The position numbers were made by a program, and so were the translations under genes. This document shows positions 57,674 to 64,000 of a DNA stretch of 64,000 nt, piece by piece. The stretch covers positions 31,537,925 through 31,601,924 of the forward strand of contig NC_083885.1 in assembly GCF_032452875.1 (NCBI RefSeq), given 5' to 3'. This DNA is from Bos javanicus. Taxonomy: Eukaryota > Chordata > Mammalia > Artiodactyla > Bovidae. The number at the start of each line of letters is the position of its first letter. The first letter of the stretch is position 1. Below the pieces are notes generated by a model, which was given only the letters and a program-made list of their open reading frames with translations, had not been told where the DNA came from and ran no database searches.

Positions 57674-57953
57674 CTGGAGAAGGCAATGGCACCCCACTCC
57701 AGTATTCTTGCTTGGAAAATCCCATGGATGGAGGAGCCTGGTAGGCTGCAGTCTATGGGGTTGCTAAGAGTTGGACACGACTGAGCGACTTCACTTTCAT
57801 CTCTCACTTTCATGCATTGGAGAAGGAAATGGCAACCCACTCCTGTGTTCTTGCCTGGAGAATCCCAGGGATGGAGGAGCCTGGCGGGCTGCCATCTATG
57901 GGGTTGCACAGAGTCGGACACGACTGAAGCGACTTAGCACCAGCAGCAGCAGC
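57674..57953 (+). mobile_element. Bov-A2 SINE, dimer, inside BovB
   Basis: A plus-strand dimer with the linker near 57797-57815 and an (AGC)n tail at 57941-57953. The perfect 11-bp BovB duplication AGAGATCTCTT lies at 57663-57673 and 57954-57964, so this SINE is younger than its host. Confidence 0.98.
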
Positions 57954-58617
57954 AGAGATCTCTTCAAGAAAATTAGATACCAAGGGAACATTTCATGCAA
58001 AGATGGGCTCGATAAAGGACAGAAATGGTATGGACCTAACAGAAACAGAAGATATCAAGAAGAGGTGGCAAAGAACTTTTTTGCATAGAAGAACTGTACA
58101 AAAAAGATCTTCATGACCCAGATAATCACGATGGTGTAATCAATGACCTAGAGCCAGACATCCTGGAATGTGAAGTCAAGTCAGCCTTAGTAAGCATCAC
58201 TACGAACAAAGCTAGTGAAGGTGATGGAATTCCAGTTGACCTATTTCAAATCCTGAAAGATGATGCTGTGAAAGTGCTGCACTCAACATGACAGCAAATT
58301 TGGAAAACTCAGCAGTGGCCACAGGACTGGAAAAGATCAGTTTTCATTTCAATCCCAAAGAAAGGCAATGCCAAAGAATGCTCAAACTACTGCACAATCA
58401 CACTCATCTCACACACTAGTAAAGTAATACTCAAAATTCTCCAAGTCAGGCTTCAGCAATACGTGAACTGTGAACTTCCAGATGTTCAAGCTGGTTTTCA
58501 AAAAGGCAGAGGAACCAGAGATCAAATTGGCAACATCTGCTGGATCATCAAAAAAGCAAGAGAGTTCCAGAAAAAATCTATTTCTGCTTTATTGACTATC
58601 CCAAAGCCTTTGAATGT

Positions 58618-59171
58618 GTGGATCCCAATAAAATGAGGAAAATTCTGAAAGAGAAAGAGATGGGAATACCAGACCACCTGACCTGCCTCTTGAGAAACCT
58701 ATATGCAGGTCAGGAAGCAACAGTCAGAACTGGACATGGAACAACAGACTGGTTCCAAATAGGAAAAGGAGTACGTCAAGGCTGTATATTGTCACCCTGC
58801 TTCTTTAACTTATATGCAGAGTACATCATGAGAAACGCTGGGCTGGAAGAAGCACAAGCTGGAATCAAGATTGCCGGGAGAAATATCAATAACCTCAGAT
58901 ATGCGGATGACACCACCCTTATGGCAGAAAGTGAAGAGGAACTAAAAGCCCCTTGATGAAAGTGAAAGTGGAGAGTGAAAAAGTTGGCTTAAAGCTCAAC
59001 ATTCAGAAAATTAAGATCATGGCATCTGGTCCCATCATTATTTCATGGGAAATAGATGGGAAACAGTGGAGACAGTGTCAGACTTTATTTTGGGGGGCTC
59101 CAAAATCACTGCAGATGGTGAATACAGCCATGAAATTAAAAGACACCTACTCCTTGCAAGGAAACTTATGA
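58618..59171 (+). pseudogene. BovB reverse-transcriptase core remnant
   Basis: The 112-codon frame 58618-58956 has motif B 'RQGCILSPCFFNLYAEYI' and an intact YADD at 58900-58911, followed by 'TTLMAESEEELKAP' and a stop caused by a frameshift near 58948. The next frame, 58953-59171, continues with 'MMKVKVESEKVGLKLNIQK'. Upstream, motif A is degraded (a Pro replaces Ala in 'DYAKAF', and the Asp codon region is shifted). Non-functional. Confidence 0.93.
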
Positions 59172-59714
59172 CCAAACTAGATAGCATATTCAAAAGCAGA
59201 GACATTACTTTGTCAACAAGATCTGTCTAGTCAAGGCTATGGTTTTTCCTGTGGTCATGTATGGATGTGAGAGTTGGACTGTGAAGAAAGCTGAGCGCTG
59301 AAGAATTGATGCTTTTGAACTGTGGTGTTGGAGAAGACTCTTGAGAGTCCCTTAGACTGCAAGGAGATCCAACCAGTCCATTCTAAAGGAGATTAGTCCT
59401 GGGTGTTCATTGGAAGGACTGATGCTGAAGCTGAAACTCCAATACTTTGGCCACCTCATGCGAAGAGTTGACTCATTGGAAAAGACTCTGATGCTGGGAG
59501 GGATTGGGGGCAAGAGAAGATGGGGACAACAGAGGATGAGATGGCTGGATGGCATCACCGACTCGATGGACATGAGTTTGAGTGAACTCCAGGAGTTGGT
59601 GATGGACAGGGAGGCCTGGCATGCTGAGATTCATGGGGTCGCAAAGAGTTGGACATGACTGAGCGACTGAAGTGAACTGAACTGAACTGAATTAAGGTAA
59701 ACCAGCCATGTGTT

Positions 59715-60115
59715 GCAAATAACTGCCATGCTCATTGTGTGACTCTGGGCAAGTTTTAACTCTTCTATCTCTTTTTATAAAATTAGGCTACTAATATATT
59801 AGTTTTGGGGGGCTTCCCTGGTGGCTTAGACAATAAAGAATCTGCCTACAATGCAGGAGACCCAGGTTCAATCCCTGCATTGGGACAATTCCCTGGAGAA
59901 GGGAATGGGTACCCACTCCAGTATTCTTTCTGGAGAATTCCATGGACAGAGAAGCCTAGGAGGCTATAGTCCATGGAGTTGCAAACAGTCAGACACCACT
60001 GAACAACTAACATACAATAACCTATTCGTTTTAGACTTATTGTGATCATTAAATGAGTCCAGTGCATCTTGGTACATTATGTGGTATGTTATCTCGTAAG
60101 TGTTCAGGAACTCTT
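59715..60115 (-). repeat. MIR SINE split by a Bov-tA
   Basis: 'TGTGACTCTGGGCAAGTTTTAAC' (in part) before 59796 and 'GTGATCATTAAATGAGTCC' after 60033 are consecutive antisense MIR blocks. Confidence 0.7.
59807..60022 (+). mobile_element. Bov-tA SINE inside MIR
   Basis: A plus-strand complete copy, 'GGGCTTCCCTGGTGGCTTAG' to 'GACACCACTGAACAACTAAC'. Flanks TATTAGTTTT (59797-59806) and TATTCGTTTT (60023-60032) differ at one base. Confidence 0.95.
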
Positions 60116-60139
60116 ATCTGTTACGATGGAAAAAATAGT

Positions 60140-60765
60140 GTTATTGTTGTTTAGTGTTTTTAAGGGTTGTATTGTGTCTCATATAAATTTATATGGCAAG
60201 CTCCTTACACACAGTAACAGGGAATGTGACCTTATTGGGGGTCCAGTTTTTATCTTTACAGAGTGTAATCAAGTTAAAATGAAATTATTAGATTGTATTC
60301 TATTTCAGTATGATTAGTGTCCTTATAATTGGAGAAGGAAATGGCAACCCACTCCAGTGTTCTTGCCTGGAGAATCCCAGGGACGGGGGAGCCTGGTGGG
60401 CTGCCGTCTATGGGGTCGCACAGAGTCGGACACAACTAAAGTGACTTAGCAGCAGCAGCAGTGTCCTTATAAAACAGGGAAATTTGAAGACGTGCATGCA
60501 TGTAGGTGAAATATTTTGTGACAATAAAAGCAGCTATTGGGGAAATGCTTCTACAAGCCAAAGAACATCAAAGTCTGCCAGAAAACCACCAGAAGCTAGG
60601 TGAGAAGAATGAAAAAAATTCACAGCTCTCAAGAAGAAGCAAACTTGTGGATATCTTGATTTTGGACTCCTCATCTCCAGAACTTTGTGACAGTAAATTA
60701 TCTTGTATAAGCCACGTAGTTTGTGGTATTTTGTTTATGGCAGCCCTAGCAAATAAATTCTATAA
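60140..60765 (+). mobile_element. MLT1-type (MaLR) solo LTR, split by a Bov-A2
   Basis: Consecutive MLT1 landmarks: 'GGTTGTATTGTGTCTC', 'GAATGTGACCTTATTG', 'GTAATCAAGTTAAAATG', 'GTGTCCTTATAA', 'CCACCAGAAGCTAGG', 'CTTGATTTTGGACTCC' and 'AAGCCACGTAGTTTGTGG'. The LTR comes from an ancient non-autonomous ERVL-related element. The 123-codon frame at 60506-60877 is LTR sequence. Confidence 0.85.
60329..60459 (+). mobile_element. Bov-A2 SINE, monomer, inside MLT1
   Basis: Plus strand, 'GGAGAAGGAAATGGCAACCC' to (AGC)n. A perfect 13-bp duplication, AGTGTCCTTATAA, of LTR sequence lies at 60316-60328 and 60460-60472. Confidence 0.98.
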
Positions 60766-61485
60766 TTTTATTGTTGTTGTTATAACTATTATTTCTCCAT
60801 TAATCCCCCTATATTCCACAGTACCTGACTCCTGTGCAGATGTTAGTGGGGCATTAGAGGTCCTTTTTGCTTGGTAGTAAAAGATAAAAAAATAAATAAA
60901 TAAAACCTCTTGAATTTCATTACAGTTCTTCAACAGTCATCAGGATTTATTTTGGAAAACATAAAATGCTGCTGGATCCTGATTCAAGTTATAAATGACA
61001 AAAAGTTAAAATTTGTGTTTTAATTTTATTGGAGTTACTCAGTTTTACAATATAAAGGGTCACAGAGACTCGAATAGTCACCTTGTAAAATTTTCCACTA
61101 GGATGTAATTGTAGATCATGGAAAAAGTATCTAAGGAAATCTACGTTATGGGATGTTGGGCCAACTGCATTCTAGTCTGGGTTCTTTTCTTTGCTCAAGG
61201 ACTTACCACACATCAGTTTCATGTAGAGTTGATATTTCCCAACTGTATATATTACAAGATAGTTGGACAAAATGATTTATAGATACCCTTGCAGTATTGA
61301 TATTTTATATTTCAATATGAAGACACAGTGAGCAGAAAAGAGAAAAAAGCTAACAATACAATTTTGGTCCTCTCTTCAACATGTACCTCATATAGATTAT
61401 ATATTAATTAACATGTTCTTCGTGTATAATACTTGACTCTTTTGATTATATTTCCTTAAAGAAGTAAAACACATCTCTCTCTCTG

Positions 61486-61490
<5 letters not shown>

Positions 61491-61529
<39 letters not shown>
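61491..61529. repeat. (CA)n microsatellite
   Basis: About 18 CA units after a (CT)n run starting near 61472. Confidence 0.97.
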
Positions 61530-61531
<2 letters not shown>

Positions 61532-62047
61532 ACTAAGGAACTGTGTAATCATCCTTATTTATTTTTCCTACAGCAAATGAGTAAAGTCTTCTCAGGAGAA
61601 AAACATTAATATTGTTCTTTCACAGAAAATGTCTGTGGTCTTTCCAAGAGCTCTGGCACAATGAAAGACTGTCTTTATCAATTGAGAAGACTACACAATG
61701 AGTATCCTAAGGATTAACTTCATAAATATCATCTTAAACTCAGGGTAACAAATAAAAATAAACAACTTCCCCTCCTGTTTTCTTGAGCCAAAATTATTTA
61801 ATTGGTGATATGAAGGAACGTATGTTGATGAGCCCTTAAAGCAGAAATCACTTAAAAAAAACCTCTCCAAAAAGACATATCTGCCAAAACTAATGGAATA
61901 AACATTCTCTATGTACACACATACCTTCCAAATAACACTGGTAATACAGGAAATTAAGGTTCAAAGAATGAGTCTTCCTAAATGTCATTGTCTATATGCT
62001 GAGTATCAAATATTTTGCTTTTTCTCTTTTAGTATAGTGTATGAAAG

Positions 62048-62157
62048 GATAGATAGATAATAGTGATGATGATACTAGATGATGTTAGATGAATAGATGG
62101 ATAAGTAGATGCATGGATGGAAATAGATGGATTTGCAGATGGATAAGTAGATACATA
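62048..62157. repeat. Degenerate (GATA/GATG)n simple repeat
   Basis: About 110 bp of GATAGATA, GATGATG and AGATGGATAAGTAGAT variants. Confidence 0.9.
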
Positions 62158-64000
62158 CAGCCACCAAATGCTTTACTTACATAAGGCCATTTAGAAATAT
62201 TTCGAGGTGACATCTTTTTTGATTTAACTTTGCTTTTAGGATAAACATGCTTCAGATGAAATTTATGTATCTAACACTGAAATGTTGTATATTTATGTCC
62301 AAATATGATGTCTTTATTTTTTAACTTTTATTGAGGTATAGTTGACTTACAATGTTGTGTGAGTTGATGTTTTTATTTTCTGATTGAAATCTAATTTTTA
62401 AATCTTATATGTTGATTATTCCATTTATCTGGTCTGGACTTATTGCTGATCTGGACATACTGTAGTGATCCTGGAGGGGGAAGGGCTGAAAAAAAAAAAA
62501 CCTTAAAAAGAAAAAAGAGAAAAAAGGTATAACTCAGCACTGACTTGAGAAACAGAGTCTCTGAGTCTCTTGCTACCTCTCCTCCACCCCCAAAATATAC
62601 ATACCAACAAAGACACACAGAGGAAGGAAAGCAGGTAGCAAAGACACCCACCAAATACATACAGTCTTATCATAGTTGGTCATTTCTCACTTTGGAGTGC
62701 TACTGCCTGCCACATAGTTCTGCCTCACCTGTCCCCTCTGCTTTTAGATATCCCAGCCATTTGGGTTTTCTCTTCTTAAAGTGCCTTTCCTTAGACAGAA
62801 CAGCTAGGTTTCCCAATGATAACTGAACACTCACTCAGTGGACACTTGAAAGCTACATTAATTTTGAGACTGGGAGGGAGAATTAGGAGTATATCACTTA
62901 AAAGTATTTAAGTCAAAGCACATCCTGAGTGTTTGTTTCAAAAACTCTTAGGAGAGAAGGATTTTAAATAGGAGAACTTAAATCGTAAATTAGAGAAAAA
63001 ATACTACTTCAGCTGTTGCTTATATTTCTAACTTAAATACATTTCAAAGCATCTTCAAATATTGATGACATGAAGCTTTGACATCAGATAACTCTTGTGA
63101 AACCTAGAAACCTGGGCTTGTTCATCTGTCTTGGGTACATCCTCCCAAGTCCTACTGAAACATCACCACTACATAGTATCAGAGTAAACTTGGGTAACTG
63201 CAGTTGCTGAGGGTACCTGTAGGGCAAAAAAAAAAACAAAAAAAAAAATCAACCAGCATCTTTTTCCTGTTTCTTACATTAGACAAGATGTCATTTACCT
63301 AAGTAGAGGTTGAAACATTGCTTAAAGGATGAAATTTACACCTTTGTCATAAGAGCAAATGGAAACAGCCGTTATCAATTTTTATTTAATATTAGTAAAG
63401 TTCTTTCTTGTAGGAGTGTGTTATCTAGTTATAGAACAATCAGAGTATTCACTTCAGTGACAGTGAGCATTCAGATACATTATTATTCATTACAGCATTA
63501 ATTGCCTTCTCTAGTAAAAGTCCAGAGGACAATACAATTGAAATCATATTCATTTTGTTCCCAATCGATTCGTTTTCTCTCTCAAGAGGTGAATTACCTG
63601 GCAAGATAAAATAAGTTTTTATTAGAATGTATGAGTTTAACCATGTAACCCCAGCTCTGAGGAATATAACGCAGACTTCTGTGTGTCTCTCATAGTCTTC
63701 ATTACATTGCCCTATTTTCTTTTCCTAGTTATTAATTATAATGCTCATTGGTTCACAAGTGACATTCTGTGTAAATAGCATTGTGCTAGAGGCTGTAATT
63801 TGGGGAAGTCATGTGATAGCGCAATAAACAAGGGGAAGACACCAAAAGGCCCAGAAGCGTGTATAGGGTTCCCTTTCACTATTGCATCCAAATTGTCTGG
63901 AATCGTAAGAGGTGCTCTCTAAATATTTTTGTAAAATTAAATGATGAATGAACAAGTGAACTGGAGTGTTGGCATTTTGTACTTTGTTTCTATTTTTAAA

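Larger units (their letters stand above)
57455..59692 (+). mobile_element. BovB LINE, 2 kb, split by a Bov-A2
   Basis: Plus strand, starting in the linker before the RT ('AAAAAGCAAAATGGCTGAGG') and ending in a (TGAAC)n tail at 59672-59692. It contains the full RT region. A Bov-A2 at 57674-57953 was inserted after the BovB. Stops and shifts break the frame. Confidence 0.97.
60766..64000. other. Long anonymous stretch with microsatellites
   Basis: No gene or young SINE/LINE is recognised. A short antisense L1 3'UTR piece ('GAGGTATAGTTGACTTAC') lies at about 62312-62366. A-rich tracts lie at 60887-60905 and 63226-63248. The part at 63730-63960 ('GGTGCTCTCTAAATATTTTTG', in part) may be an L2 3' end. 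Confidence 0.4.

Noticed and set aside
60506..60877. 123-codon frame with a hydrophobic C-terminus
   Set aside because: Most of it is MLT1 LTR sequence, and the hydrophobic part is AT-rich flank.

Overview
The window looks like a gene-poor stretch of a ruminant, most likely bovid (cattle-type), nuclear genome. The evidence is the repeat content: the RTE-type LINE BovB, tRNA-headed Bov-tA SINEs, Bov-A2 dimers ending in (AGC)n, CHR-type artiodactyl SINEs, ruminant L1 (L1_BT-like) 3' ends, and a ruminant endogenous-retrovirus LTR. These sit beside older mammal-wide MIR, L2, MER5, Tigger1, MLT1 and L1M relics. I found no host protein-coding gene, exon chain, tRNA/rRNA gene or CRISPR. Nearly every open frame over 60 codons is a sense or antisense shadow of a retrotransposon.

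Layout. 0-4.7 kb: a BovB 3' end and three SINE insertions in anonymous AT-rich DNA. 4.7-9.3 kb: one old antisense L1 ORF2, split by about seven later SINE/L1 insertions. 9.5-11.4 kb: a BovB with its reverse-transcriptase region, then a solo retroviral LTR with a 66-bp internal duplication. 12-20 kb: BovB fragments and SINEs, including a BovB carrying 5' and 3' ends without its coding middle (19.15-19.95 kb). 20.9-21.4 kb: a Tigger1-type DNA transposon remnant. 22.2-23.2 kb: a BovB interrupted by a 5'-inverted L1_BT. 24.0-25.4 kb: a BovB with an internal 83-bp duplication. 29.5-35.2 kb: an old L1 containing two BovB elements head to head; the second is nearly full length. 35.2-39.9 kb: a long stretch with no clear young repeat. 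39.9-45.9 kb: five BovB copies, one well preserved and one only 28 bp long. 46-54 kb: mostly anonymous, with a CHR SINE, MIR/MER5 pieces and a GATA-motif cluster near 51.0 kb. 54.1-55.1 kb: a second 5'-inverted L1_BT. 55.2-60.8 kb: SINEs, microsatellites, a 2.2-kb BovB containing a Bov-A2, and an MLT1 LTR containing another. 60.8-64 kb: anonymous sequence with microsatellites.

How it fits together. Summing the intervals below, BovB makes up roughly a quarter of the window in 17 copies. Bov-tA and Bov-A2 SINEs share BovB's 3' end and are known to depend on its enzymes, so the window records one retrotransposition system and its parasites. Target-site duplications (TSDs) located to the base for many copies give relative ages: L1M, L2, MIR, MLT1 and Tigger1 oldest, then BovB and CHR SINEs, then Bov-tA/Bov-A2, L1_BT and the LTR. 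I saw no candidate for an undescribed molecular system. The most informative observations are structural: two twin-primed L1 insertions, the deleted BovB with both ends, the head-to-head BovB pair and the GATA cluster. Family names come from recognising consensus motifs, not from a repeat-library search.
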